The notes beneath the pieces were generated by a model. That model was not told the origin of the DNA. It did not search any database and saw only the letters and a list, made by a program, of their open reading frames with translations. Positions 18,201 through 26,146 of a stretch of 64,000 nucleotides of DNA are shown here, one piece after another. The translations under genes were made by a program, and so were the position numbers. Position 1 is the first letter of the stretch; every line of letters begins with the position of its first letter. The DNA comes from JAGSOU01 sp049974865 (GTDB lineage: Bacteria; Pseudomonadota; Alphaproteobacteria; Rhodobacterales; Rhodobacteraceae), in NCBI GenBank assembly GCA_049974865.1, contig JBNGCX010000005.1:1-64000 (forward strand), in the 5' to 3' direction.

Positions 18201-18927
18201 GGCGATGGAGAACAACTTCAACGCCCCGGCCCCGGTGACGCGGGCGGCCGTGCTCTATGTCTTCCGGGTGATGGTCGAGGCGCCGATCCCGATGAACGCG
18301 GGCTGCCTGCGCCCGGTCAAGATCGTGGTGCCCGAGGGCTGCATGCTGGCCCCGCGCTACCCGGCGGCGGTGGTCGCGGGCAACGTCGAGACCAGCCAGC
18401 ACGTCACCAACGCGCTGTTCGGCGCGCTGGGGGCGATGGCCAACAGCCAGGGCACGATGAACAACCTGACCTTCGGCAACGTGCGGCACCAGTATTACGA
18501 AACCATCTGCTCGGGCAGCCCGGCGGGGTGGAAGAACGACGGCACCGGCTTTGCCGGGACAAACGGGGTGCATGTGCACATGACCAACTCGCGCCTGACC
18601 GACCCCGAGATCCTGGAACTGCGCTACCCGGTGGTGCTGGACGCGTTCGGCATCGACGCGGGCTCGGGCGGCAAGGGCACGTGGAGCGCCGGCGACGGCA
18701 CCACGCGGCGCATCCGCTTCCTGGAAAAGATGGACCTGGCGATCCTCTCGTCGCATCGCGAGCACGCGCCGCGGGGCATCGGCACCGGCGGCTCGGGCCG
18801 CGTGGGACGGACCGAGATCCACCGCGCCGACGGCACGGTCGAAGTCCTGGCCGCCGCCGACCAGACCCATGTCGACGAGGGGGATTCCGTGGTCATCGTC
18901 ACCCCCACCTCGGGCGGTTGCGGCTAG
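15289..18927 (+). CDS. 5-Oxoprolinase, fused HyuA-HyuB form (ATP-hydrolysing)
   Basis: ATP-dependent hydrolase expected to open 5-oxoproline (pyroglutamate) to glutamate. The 1212-residue protein joins a HyuA half (about residues 1-690) and a HyuB half (about 700-1212), the length of single-chain 5-oxoprolinases. In the first half RGGTFTDV near residue 20 and GFDMGGTSTDV near 298 are the actin-fold phosphate loops, and SGPAGG lies near 277. In the second half the NIKERLDFSCA and MPVHLGSM segments are typical of HyuB. The ATG at 15289 has GGGAGG upstream and is preferred over a start 33 bases earlier. A strong hairpin follows the gene. Related N-methylhydantoinases and acetophenone carboxylases share this fold, but those are normally split and the N-terminal motif here is of the oxoprolinase type. 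Confidence 0.85.
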   Translation: MGDHAENGELSQRWDFWIDRGGTFTDVIGRAPGGQLTAMKLLSENPGVYDDAAIEGIRRMLKLAPATAIPPQRVGTVRMGTTVATNALLERKGDRTLLLITKGFRDALRIAYQDRPDIFAKEILLPEQLYERVVEVDERVRADGTVERALDPASVTEALARAKADGIDAVAIVLMHAWAAPEHERQLVAAARDAGFGQISASHEVSPLIKLVGRGDTTVVDAYLTPILSRYVARVAGALSATPPDQPGPTLQFMMSSGGLTAADRFKGRDAILSGPAGGVVGMARTGQLAGHDLVIGFDMGGTSTDVAHFDGNFERAFETQVAGVRMRAPMLRVHTVAAGGGSILHAEPGRFRVGPDSAGAHPGPACYRHGGPLTVTDANVMLGKLNPEFFPAIFGPGQDQPLDRDTVAARFGEIAAAEGKTPEEVAEGFLQIAVENMANAIKKISVQRGHDVTRYLLNAFGGAGGQHACLVADALGMTSVLIHPLSGLLSAYGIGLARVTEARQQGLEVELQEAELQSIEDSLARLTGEVNAALSAQGVAEGEIGLTRRLHLRYAGTDTALPVLWDGDMAKARAQFEAAHLSEFGFTDPDAALIVEATEIEGQAAEAAAEPEPQGTLAEGEAEAETRVPVYSGGTWHDAAVVRRAAMAPGRTVTGPALIIEANQTVVVEPGWRAQVTARDHILMTRVEAAARKSAAGTEADPVLLEVFNNLFMNIAEQMGVALQKTARSVNIKERLDFSCAVFDSQGALVANAPHMPVHLGSMDRSVETVIRLNAGQIRPGDVYALNAPYNGGTHLPDITVVTPVFDAEGQEILFWVASRGHHADVGGIAPGSMTPRATRVDEEGVLIDNFKLVEDGRFREGPLRDLLTDHPYPCRNPDQNIADLKAQVAANARGVAELRHMIEGFGLDVVQAYMGHVRDNAAAEVSRVIGRLSDGSYEYPTDTGQVIKVKVTVDRERGEATVDFTGTSEAMENNFNAPAPVTRAAVLYVFRVMVEAPIPMNAGCLRPVKIVVPEGCMLAPRYPAAVVAGNVETSQHVTNALFGALGAMANSQGTMNNLTFGNVRHQYYETICSGSPAGWKNDGTGFAGTNGVHVHMTNSRLTDPEILELRYPVVLDAFGIDAGSGGKGTWSAGDGTTRRIRFLEKMDLAILSSHREHAPRGIGTGGSGRVGRTEIHRADGTVEVLAAADQTHVDEGDSVVIVTPTSGGCG

Positions 18928-18941
18928 GCTCTCCGTCTTGC

Positions 18942-18970
18942 GCCCGCCCGGCCCCGGCGGCCGGGCGGGC
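18942..18970 (+). terminator. Terminator-like hairpin after the oxoprolinase gene
   Basis: A perfect 12-bp stem (GCCCGCCCGGCC with GGCCGGGCGGGC, 5-base loop) begins 15 bases after the stop codon and is followed by CGCGTTTC. The stem is strong but the T-run is short. Confidence 0.65.
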
Positions 18971-19123
18971 CGCGTTTCACCGCGCGGAACCGGCATTGCC
19001 TTGGCGTAGCCGTCCATCCGCGCGCTGCCGCCGCGCGCCCGCCGGCTGGCAAAGAGCACGGGTATCGCGGTATCGTGGCGTATCGGGCGGCAAGACGCCC
19101 GCCCTCCGCGAAAGGAGCATCCC

Positions 19124-19552
19124 ATGAAGACCCTCGCCATTGCGCTCGCCACCCTGTGCTTGGTCTCGGCGGCGGCGGCCCAGCAGGCCGGACCCGCCAG
19201 CATCACCATGGACGAGAACTCGGGCACGCACACCATCACCTGGCGCGGCACGGCGGGCCGGATCTTCATCCGCTGGAAGCTGATCCCGGTGGAGGGCAAG
19301 ATCCATGTCTGCGGGAACTACGCCCTGAAGGGCCACTCAATGGACAGCCTCAGCCGCAAGGCCATCCGCGACCTCGAGGTCCGCATCGACGACAAGCCCA
19401 TCCTGAAGGATCTGCGCTTCTTCACGCGCCTGCCATCCGAGGATCAGCTCGTCGGCGGCACCGCGGCCTGCAAGGCCACCGGCGCCCCGGCACCCAAGAC
19501 CCGCGGCCACAGGTTCAGCATAGGCACCCGCAAGACCACGTACCGCAACTGA
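19124..19552 (+). CDS. Small secreted protein of unknown function
   Basis: The 142-residue product has a clear signal peptide (residues 1-19, cleavage after AAAAQ or nearby) and AAAGGAG ahead of the ATG. The mature part is a compact, probably beta-rich domain with two cysteines, in HVCGNYA (about residue 63) and AACKATG (about 115), which could form a disulphide bond in the periplasm. The tail is basic. I do not recognise a family. It is a lone gene after the oxoprolinase terminator and converges with the 343-residue secreted-protein gene, with 27 bases between the stops. Confidence 0.75.
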   Translation: MKTLAIALATLCLVSAAAAQQAGPASITMDENSGTHTITWRGTAGRIFIRWKLIPVEGKIHVCGNYALKGHSMDSLSRKAIRDLEVRIDDKPILKDLRFFTRLPSEDQLVGGTAACKATGAPAPKTRGHRFSIGTRKTTYRN

Positions 19553-19579
19553 CCCGGTCGGGGGGCGCCCGCCCTGCCC

Positions 19580-20611
19580 CTACTGCATCTCGTAGGGCTG
19601 CAGGCAATCGTAATAGGCCAGCCGCGTGAGCTTGGCATCGCCGCAGCGGCGATACTCTTCCAGCTCGTTCAGGTAGGTGTAGTTGATATAGGGGTTCACC
19701 AGGAAACGCCCCTCGTGCTCGCGGAAATTGCCGAAGCGGTCGATCTCGCCCTCCAGGTCGGGGTGCTTGGCCAGGATGGCGTCCTTCAGCGCGTCGCCCT
19801 CCAGGAAATTGTCCGGCAACTGGTCGAAGGGGCCGTCGAAATAATTGTTATTGTCGACATTCCCGGCATAGACGCCGATCAGGATCTTCCGGTCGAGATA
19901 GCGGTCGTCGTAGAAGGCAAAGCCGGTGCGCATGCCGATCAGGATCGACGGGTCGCCGTCGCTATAGGGCAGCAGTTCCTCGGCCTTGGGGCCGGTCTCG
20001 TTCAGCACGAACATAAACCGCTTATCGGCCTTGTCGAACATCAGGTAGAACTGCAGGCCGGATTCGTCGAAGACGGGGCCGAGATACTGCTCGCCCTCGC
20101 CGACCTGGCCCGTGGCGGGGCGCACATCGCGCAGATCGTTGAGCGCGAAAAGCGTGCTCTTGCCCTCGTAGGTCACGCGGTAGAGCAGGTTCTCGACCTT
20201 CTCCACCTTGACGCCATCGGCCATGGACAGGGGGCGGTAGCGTGTCAGCAGCTCGACATTCCAGTCCTCGGTGCGGTTGAAATAGGCGAAATGCAGGACG
20301 CCGTCGTCGCGGTCCTTGACGTCCAGCCGCATGTTCCCGGCATAGGTCAGCCCGCCGTAACCGAAGGTGAAATAGTAGTAATTCTCGGTCGGGTAGACCT
20401 GCACGCGCTCCGGCAGCGCCGCGAAGACATGGCCGAAGGCCCCCATGACATCGTCGATGGCGAAGCCGGGCGCGGCGCGGACGGAATCCAGGTAATCCTG
20501 GTTGCAGACCACGCCGTTCGCGCAGCCGGCCGCCGCCGGCAGCCCGGCGGAAAACAGCAGAAGGGCGCTGGCGGCCGCGGCGCGGGCCGCGGATTTGCAG
20601 GCTGGGATCAT
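19580..20611 (-). CDS. Secreted protein of unknown function, downstream of the repeat protein
   Basis: The 343-residue product has a signal peptide of about 28 residues and a mature start with two cysteines (Cys30 and Cys36). Two more cysteines lie near the C-terminus (RRCGDAK and YYDCLQP), so two disulphide bonds are possible. The body is rich in aromatic and acidic residues (for example ENYYYFTFGYGG near 75-86, and repeated YLDR/YINYTYLNE stretches near the end) and should be a beta-rich exported domain. GGAGAGAG precedes the ATG. It is co-directional with the histidine-repeat gene upstream, 117 bases away, and may be expressed with it. I do not recognise a family or function. Confidence 0.75.
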   Translation of the reverse strand: MIPACKSAARAAAASALLLFSAGLPAAAGCANGVVCNQDYLDSVRAAPGFAIDDVMGAFGHVFAALPERVQVYPTENYYYFTFGYGGLTYAGNMRLDVKDRDDGVLHFAYFNRTEDWNVELLTRYRPLSMADGVKVEKVENLLYRVTYEGKSTLFALNDLRDVRPATGQVGEGEQYLGPVFDESGLQFYLMFDKADKRFMFVLNETGPKAEELLPYSDGDPSILIGMRTGFAFYDDRYLDRKILIGVYAGNVDNNNYFDGPFDQLPDNFLEGDALKDAILAKHPDLEGEIDRFGNFREHEGRFLVNPYINYTYLNELEEYRRCGDAKLTRLAYYDCLQPYEMQ

Positions 20612-20728
20612 GACGGGTCTCTCTCCATTCTGAAAAGGCTTGTCGAACTGCCGGGCAACGGGCGGGGCGCCGCCGGCCCGCGCCTCACCGGGCGCCCGGC
20701 GGACCGCCCAGCGAACCGCGGAACGGCG

Positions 20729-23700
20729 CTAGTCACCGAACTCGCGCTGCAGGGTGGTCATGGTGTTGTGTTCCCGCGACTGGTGCGTCTCGTGGAAGGT
20801 CGAGAGTGCCGGACGGTGCACCACCCGCTGCCGCGTGGTCGCCGGGTTGTGCTGGGCGGAACGGTGCCTCTGGTGGAAGTTCGACAGCGCCGAGCCGTGC
20901 GCGTCGCGCTGGCGCGTGGTGGCGGGGTTGTGCTGGGCCGACTGGTGTGACCGGTGGAAGCTCGACAGCGCGTCGCTATGCACCTGCCGTTGCCGGGTGG
21001 TCGCGGGGTTGTGCTGCGCCGAGCGGTGTGTCCGGTGGAAGGCCGACAGCGCCGTCCCGTGCACCTGCCGCTGACGCGTGGTCTCGGGGTTGTGCTGCGC
21101 GGATTGGTTCGACCGGTGGAAATTCGACAGCCCCGGCCCATGTGCCTCGCGCACCTGGGTGGTTCTGGCGTCATGCTGCGACGAATGGCGGAGGCGGTGG
21201 AAATTGGACAGCGCCGTTCCATGCACCTGCCGCTGACGCGTGGTCAGCGGGTTGTGCTGCGCGGATTGATGCGTCCGGTGGAAGGCCGACAGCGCCGTCC
21301 CGTGCACCTGCCGCTGACGCGTGGTCGACGGGTTGTGCTGTGCCGAGCGATGCGTCCGGTGGAAGGCCGACAGCGCCGTCCCGTGCACCTGCCGCTGCCC
21401 CGTCGTCGCCGGGTTGTGCTGCGCCGAGCGATGCGTCCGGTGGAAGGCCGACAGCGCCGTCCCGTGCACCTGCCGCTGACGCGTGGTCAGCGGGTTGTGC
21501 TGCGCCGAGCGGTGGGTCCGGTGGAAGGCCGACAGCGCCGTCCCGTGCACCTGCCGCTGACGCGTGGTCGACGGGTTGTGCCGGTCGGAGCGGTAGGTCC
21601 GGTGGAAATTCGACAGCATCGTCCCGTGCACCTGCCGCTGACGCGTGGTCAGTGGGTTGTGCTGCGCCGAGCGGTGCGTGCGGTGGAAGGCCGAAATGCC
21701 CGGCCGGTGGATCGGCCATTCCCGGCTCGTGGCCGGGTTGTGCCGGTCGGAGCGGTAGCTCCGGTGAAACCGCGACAGGCCGGTGCGGTGGCGGGGCCAT
21801 TCCCGCGTCGTCCATGGGTCGTGCTGCGAGGAGCGGTGGCTCAGGTGGAAGGCGGTCTCGCGCGGGCTGTGATAGGGGCGGCGCAGGCTGGTGAAGGTGT
21901 TGTGCAGCCCCGAGCCCAGCGTCAGGTGAAACACCGACAGCGCCGTGCTGTGGCTGGGCCATCGCCGGGTCGTCAGCGGGTCGTGCTGCGAGGATTCCCA
22001 GGTCCGGTGGAAGATCGAGCGCGTGGTGCGGTGATAGGGGATCGGCCGCGTGGTCACCCCGTCATGCATCGAGGACCGGTAGCGCAGGTGGAAGGACGAG
22101 ACCGCCGGGTCGTGCAGGCTGACCGACCCGCTGGTGCTGGGATTGTGCATCGCCGAGACGAAGCGGCGGTGGAAGGCCGACAGCTGCACCCAGTGCTGGG
22201 GCGGCGGCGGGATGTCGATATCGGCATACACGCAGGCGCGGTTGTTGCTGGCGATGGCGTCGCCGCGGCGCGCGCCATCGTCGCCGAACAGCGCGACCAG
22301 CAGGTCGTCGGACACCGCCCCCGTCTGGCGCAGCCCCAGGGCCTGCTCGGCCGAGCGGATCGCCTGGGCGGTATTGGGCCCCATGATTCCGTCCGCCGCG
22401 CCGGGGTTGAAGCCCCGGGCGGCCAGTTCCATCTGCACCACCCGCAGCGCGTCGCGCCCGCCGCGGCCCGGCCAGGCGATCTCGGCGCAGTTGCGCACCC
22501 GCGTGGCCACGATGTTGCGCGGGGCCAGGAAGTCGAGCTCCAGCGTGGCCGCCGCGCCCGGCGCCAGCACCGCCGCGGGATCGTAGCAGGCGACATGTCC
22601 GCCCGTCCCGGCGCAGGACCAGCGCCCCTGCGCCCCGCCCTGGTAGAGCAGCCCGCCGCCCACGTCGTCGGACAGGGCAAGCGGCCCGGCAAAGGGAATC
22701 GTGCCGGCATTGCGGATAGTGACTCGGAAGCGGCACGTCTCGTTCGGGCCGCACTCGGCCAGGACGCTCTTGGCAACCGCCAAATCGGGCATGGCCGGCG
22801 GCAATGCCGCCTCGGCCTCGCCGCCGCCGAAAATCTCGACATCGCCGACATGACCGGCGGCCAGCGGGCCGGCCCCGCCGCCGAGCGCGATCATGTAAGA
22901 GGCATCCGGCCCTTCCGGGGCCGTTACCGGCCCGGGCCCGGACATGGCGGAATAGGCCTCGGCCGGGGACAGCGGCGCCAGCACGGACAGCGGCGCGCCC
23001 TGCAGGCCGGTGGCCGGGCGCGGATCGGCGCCCGCGCCGCCCCGTCCCGGACAGGGCGCGCCCGCCGAGCACAGGGCATCGCCCGTCATCCAGACCATGG
23101 CCTCCGGCGCCTGCGGGTCGCGCTGCCCGGCCCCGGTATAGCCAGCGCCAAGCGCGATGCCGCCGGCCGAGGAGGCGCGCAGGCGGGGCGGGCCGAGATC
23201 GCCGCGCTCGTCATAGCCCACGTCGAGACGTCCCTGCGCCGCCCAGGCGCCCTCTTCGTCGCGGGCGAAGACCAGCACCCGCGCCCCGTGCGGCGCCACC
23301 GCCACGTCGTCCTGCGGCAGCGCGACGCCGTCGGTCCCGCCGCGTTCGGCCAGGACCATCGCGCCGGTCTCGGTGAAGGCGATATCGGTGACGGGGTGGC
23401 TGGGGCCGTAGGCCGCGACATCCCGCTCGGCCATGAAAAAGGGCGGCACCGCGAATTCCCGCCGCACGCTGTCCAGCGCGAAATCGCCGGAATCGTCGAG
23501 GCCCACCGACCAGATCGCGTTCCGGGCGTCCTCGCTGGCCTCGTCCCAGTCCGGGTTGCCGAACCCCTGCGAACCCCAGACCGAGTAGTAGAGCCGCACC
23601 GCCCCCGTCTCGGGATCGGTCTGCACGCCCAGGCCGTAGACGCGGCGGCGGAAGTCGGCGAAGTTCCAGCAGGCCGGTTCGGCCATGAACCGCGCCGCCG

Positions 23701-24523
23701 CCGTCTCGGCCGTCCCGGCGTCGCAACTCGCGATCTGCGGCGCGTCGGTCGGCTCGAAAGGCACGACGTCACTGAACCGGTATTCGGCCGTCTCGCTGTC
23801 GAGGTAATAGCTGCGCCCGTCCATCCCGTGGTCGAAATGGCCCAGCACCGTGCCGCTGGCCGCGTCGATGCGGTAGATCATGCCGTTTTCCAGGTCGGAC
23901 ACGAAGAGCTGGTTGTTGACCGCGTCGAAAGCGATGTTGCCCAGCCCGGCGCCGCCATTGGGCCGCCCTTCCAGCGTCAGCCTGGCAAGCACCTCGGGCC
24001 GGTAGCCGTTCCGCGCGCTCAGCCGGTAGACCGTCCCGGGGCCGCCGCCCCTGCCCCACATCGCCGGCATCCAGCCGGAATTGTCGGGCGTGCGGAACAG
24101 GCCGAAGGCCGAGCTGGCGGCGAGGTAGATATTGGCCGGGCGCGCCGCGTCCACGGCGATGCCGAAGACCTGGCCCAGGTCCCGCGCCGCGACGTTCAGG
24201 CGCTCCGGCACGCCCTCCCAGCGGCTGCCATCGGCCCGGTAGCCGGGGGAAGAGACATCGAGCACCCGCGCGACCGTGCCGCCGGGATCGAGCACCGCCG
24301 CCCCCGAGGCCGGATCGCGCATGGTGCCCGAGAAGCTGGTGATCACCGCCGCCCCTTCGGGCAGGCCGGTCTGCTGCGCCCCGGCCCCGGCGCCCAGCGC
24401 GACGAGGCAGGCGGCCAGGATCGGGAGCCGTGCCGTTCGGAAAAGCGCCGGCCTGTGAAATCCCCGAAGAACTGAAAATGCGACGCGATTCAAATGCGTC
24501 CGCGCCCGATCAAAACCATCCAC
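20729..24523 (-). CDS. Large secreted multidomain protein with 18 C-terminal histidine-rich repeats
   Basis: Numbering from the GTG at 24523 (GGGAGG 7 bases upstream), the protein has 1264 residues; an ATG at 24568 would add 15 but lacks a ribosome site. A long leader ends near residue 49 (GAGA/QQ). Residues 115-485 look like a beta-propeller (repeated IAVDAxxxxxIYLA, NIAFDAVNNQLFVSD, ITDIAFTETG elements). Residues 579-685 resemble a DUF11-type immunoglobulin-like domain, with paired cysteines. Residues 691-747 match a peptidoglycan-binding module (VVQMELAARGFNPG, ADGIMGPNTAQAIR). Residues 784-1264 are eighteen 27-residue repeats with three histidines each. The design suggests a cell-envelope protein anchored through peptidoglycan. 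Function is unknown; metal binding by the histidine ladder is only a guess. Confidence 0.8.
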   Translation of the reverse strand: MDGFDRARTHLNRVAFSVLRGFHRPALFRTARLPILAACLVALGAGAGAQQTGLPEGAAVITSFSGTMRDPASGAAVLDPGGTVARVLDVSSPGYRADGSRWEGVPERLNVAARDLGQVFGIAVDAARPANIYLAASSAFGLFRTPDNSGWMPAMWGRGGGPGTVYRLSARNGYRPEVLARLTLEGRPNGGAGLGNIAFDAVNNQLFVSDLENGMIYRIDAASGTVLGHFDHGMDGRSYYLDSETAEYRFSDVVPFEPTDAPQIASCDAGTAETAAARFMAEPACWNFADFRRRVYGLGVQTDPETGAVRLYYSVWGSQGFGNPDWDEASEDARNAIWSVGLDDSGDFALDSVRREFAVPPFFMAERDVAAYGPSHPVTDIAFTETGAMVLAERGGTDGVALPQDDVAVAPHGARVLVFARDEEGAWAAQGRLDVGYDERGDLGPPRLRASSAGGIALGAGYTGAGQRDPQAPEAMVWMTGDALCSAGAPCPGRGGAGADPRPATGLQGAPLSVLAPLSPAEAYSAMSGPGPVTAPEGPDASYMIALGGGAGPLAAGHVGDVEIFGGGEAEAALPPAMPDLAVAKSVLAECGPNETCRFRVTIRNAGTIPFAGPLALSDDVGGGLLYQGGAQGRWSCAGTGGHVACYDPAAVLAPGAAATLELDFLAPRNIVATRVRNCAEIAWPGRGGRDALRVVQMELAARGFNPGAADGIMGPNTAQAIRSAEQALGLRQTGAVSDDLLVALFGDDGARRGDAIASNNRACVYADIDIPPPPQHWVQLSAFHRRFVSAMHNPSTSGSVSLHDPAVSSFHLRYRSSMHDGVTTRPIPYHRTTRSIFHRTWESSQHDPLTTRRWPSHSTALSVFHLTLGSGLHNTFTSLRRPYHSPRETAFHLSHRSSQHDPWTTREWPRHRTGLSRFHRSYRSDRHNPATSREWPIHRPGISAFHRTHRSAQHNPLTTRQRQVHGTMLSNFHRTYRSDRHNPSTTRQRQVHGTALSAFHRTHRSAQHNPLTTRQRQVHGTALSAFHRTHRSAQHNPATTGQRQVHGTALSAFHRTHRSAQHNPSTTRQRQVHGTALSAFHRTHQSAQHNPLTTRQRQVHGTALSNFHRLRHSSQHDARTTQVREAHGPGLSNFHRSNQSAQHNPETTRQRQVHGTALSAFHRTHRSAQHNPATTRQRQVHSDALSSFHRSHQSAQHNPATTRQRDAHGSALSNFHQRHRSAQHNPATTRQRVVHRPALSTFHETHQSREHNTMTTLQREFGD
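20732..22174 (-). repeat. 18 tandem 81-bp (27-residue) repeats inside a coding region
   Basis: The 3' part of the large secreted-protein gene consists of 17 complete 81-bp units and a final unit of 22 codons. In each unit Phe1-His2, Ser7, His10, His21 and usually Ser26 are kept, with Asn11-Pro12 and Thr14-Thr15 common. Units 1-6 (the 22174 side) are diverged, while units 7-12 and 14-17 are close to identical in DNA, with long runs of shared bases. Codon 13 varies between otherwise matching units. The array stays in frame throughout. Confidence 0.95.
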
Positions 24524-24846
24524 GGCGCAGCCTCCCGACAGAAAATATCCGAAACAAGGGTCAGTCATAATACCGGCTCAATCAACGCACGGGCGCAGCC
24601 GCACCCGAAACTCCCGCCGGCGGGCGGCCCGCGGGCGGCGCGGCCGCGCGGGCCGACGCCTCTGCGTGCATTAAAGCATTTTGCCCGGCCGCCGAGTTTG
24701 ACCCCGATCAAATCCCGGCCTCCCGATCCGTGTTACAGGCATTGCATTATTACACGCGTCTCCGCCTTGTCCGCGAGGAGGGTCAAGCGGGACGTCAGGC
24801 CGGCGGCGGCACATTCGCAACCGCTTATTTTTCGGGAGGAAATCGT
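24524..24846. other. Divergent intergenic region between repeat-protein gene and sugar ABC operon
   Basis: No gene is seen in these 323 bases. They contain the alternative ATG (24568) of the repeat protein, a GC-rich inverted repeat GGCCCGCG/CGCGGGCC at 24626-24654, and an AT-rich stretch around 24670-24755 (for example CATTAAAGCATTTTGC and TGTTACAGGCATTGCATTA) that is the likely promoter region of the ABC operon. A TTGACC at about 24699 is a possible -35 but no good -10 follows at the right distance. Confidence 0.5.
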
Positions 24847-26100
24847 ATGTTTCATTCAAAGACTGTTCTGCCGCTCGTTGCCGCGGCAAGCGTGGCGTTC
24901 GGCACCGCGGCCCGGGCCGAGGGCACGGTCGAGGTGCTGCACTGGTGGACCTCGGGCGGCGAGGCCAAGGCCGTGGGCGAACTGAAGAAGAGCTTCGAGG
25001 CCACCGGCGGCACCTGGATCGACTCGCCCATCGCGGGCGGTGGCGGTGACGCGGCGATGACCGCGCTGCGCGCCCGTGTGGTGGCCGGCAACCCGCCCAC
25101 CGCGGTGCAGCTCAAGGGCCCCGGCATCCAGGAATGGGCCGAACAGGGCGCGCTGAACGACGTGCAGGACGTGGCCGAAGCCGAGAACTGGGATGCCGTG
25201 CTGCCGCCGGTGCTGGCCGGGATCATGAAATACGAGGGCCAGTACGTGGCCGCCCCGGTGAACATCCACCGGGTGGACTGGATCTGGGCCAACCCCGAGG
25301 CGCTTGAGAAGGCCGGCGTGGGGGCCATGCCCACCACCTGGGAGGAGTTCAACGCCGCCGCCGACAAGCTGCAGGCGGCGGGCATCGTCCCGCTGGCCCA
25401 TGGCGGCCAGCCTTGGCAGGACGCCACCGTTTTCGAGGACGTGGTCCTGGGCATCGGCGGGGCCGAGTTCTTCCGCAAGGCGCTGGTGGAGCTGGACCAG
25501 GAGGCGCTGACCAGCGACACGATGATCGCGGCCTTCGACCAGCTGCGCAAGCTGCGCGGCTATGTCGATCCCAACTTCTCGGGGCGTGACTGGAACCTGG
25601 CCACCGCCATGGTGATGCGCGGCGAGGCGGGCTTCCAGATCATGGGCGACTGGGCCAAGGGCGAGTTCCTGGCCGCGGGCAAGGTGCCGGGCAAGGATTT
25701 CCTCTGCGCGCCGACACCGGGCAACGGGTTCGTTCTGAACTCCGACAGCTTCACCTTCTTCAAGGTCGAGGGCGACGACAAGCTCACCGGCCAGAAGGTG
25801 CTGGCCAGTCTGATCATGTCGCCGGATTTCCAGAAGACCTTCAACCTGGCCAAGGGCTCGATCCCGGCGCGCACGGACGTGCCGCTGGACGATTTCGACG
25901 ACTGCGCCAAGCGCTCGCACGCCGATCTGGTCAAGGCGATCGAGAGCGACTCGCTGGTGCCCTCGATGGCACATGAGATGGCGGTGCCGCGCTCGGTCCG
26001 GGGCGAGTTCCTGGACCTGGTGACCGAGTTCTTCAACTCCGACATGAGTTCGGAGGACGCGGCCAAACGGCTGGCCGACGCGGTCAAGCGCGCGATGTGA
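24847..26100 (+). CDS. Sugar ABC transporter substrate-binding protein (glucose/mannose type)
   Basis: Periplasmic binding protein of the family 1 extracellular solute-binding group (GtsA-like). The 417-residue product has a signal peptide cleaved near residue 24 (ARA/EGT). The mature start VEVLHWWTSGGEA and the GDWAKGEF and NSDSFTFFK segments match the glucose/mannose-binding proteins of proteobacteria. The ATG at 24847 follows GGGAGGAAATC; an earlier in-frame start lacks a leader. It is the first gene of the importer operon and is separated from the first permease by a hairpin. Glucose, mannose or a related sugar is the expected ligand, from family likeness only. Confidence 0.88.
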   Translation: MFHSKTVLPLVAAASVAFGTAARAEGTVEVLHWWTSGGEAKAVGELKKSFEATGGTWIDSPIAGGGGDAAMTALRARVVAGNPPTAVQLKGPGIQEWAEQGALNDVQDVAEAENWDAVLPPVLAGIMKYEGQYVAAPVNIHRVDWIWANPEALEKAGVGAMPTTWEEFNAAADKLQAAGIVPLAHGGQPWQDATVFEDVVLGIGGAEFFRKALVELDQEALTSDTMIAAFDQLRKLRGYVDPNFSGRDWNLATAMVMRGEAGFQIMGDWAKGEFLAAGKVPGKDFLCAPTPGNGFVLNSDSFTFFKVEGDDKLTGQKVLASLIMSPDFQKTFNLAKGSIPARTDVPLDDFDDCAKRSHADLVKAIESDSLVPSMAHEMAVPRSVRGEFLDLVTEFFNSDMSSEDAAKRLADAVKRAM

Positions 26101-26107
26101 ACGCGAC

Positions 26108-26134
26108 CGGCCGGGGGTGACGCGCCCCCGGCCG
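26108..26134 (+). terminator. Hairpin between sugar-binding protein and permease genes
   Basis: CGGCCGGGGG and CCCCCGGCCG form a perfect 10-bp stem with a 7-base loop, 7 bases after the binding-protein stop. It covers the GTG at 26117, which favours the ATG at 26147 as the permease start. Like the malE-malF hairpins of enterobacteria, it probably lets more binding protein than permease be made. Confidence 0.65.
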
Positions 26135-26146
26135 CCCGTGCGCCCC

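Noticed and set aside
15262..19299. 1345-codon open frame on the minus strand opposite 5-oxoprolinase
   Set aside because: It lies wholly antisense to a gene with clear motifs. In high-GC DNA the opposite frame of a real gene often lacks stops. Its translation is low-complexity and has no family features.
20732..22174. Regular 81-bp repeats considered as a CRISPR array or satellite
   Set aside because: Unit length, absence of unique spacers and strict preservation of the reading frame with conserved residues show a protein repeat.
20954..24475. 1173-codon plus-strand frame opposite the histidine-repeat gene
   Set aside because: The 81-bp period keeps the antisense frame open. It has no leader, domain or ribosome site, while the minus strand has recognisable domains.
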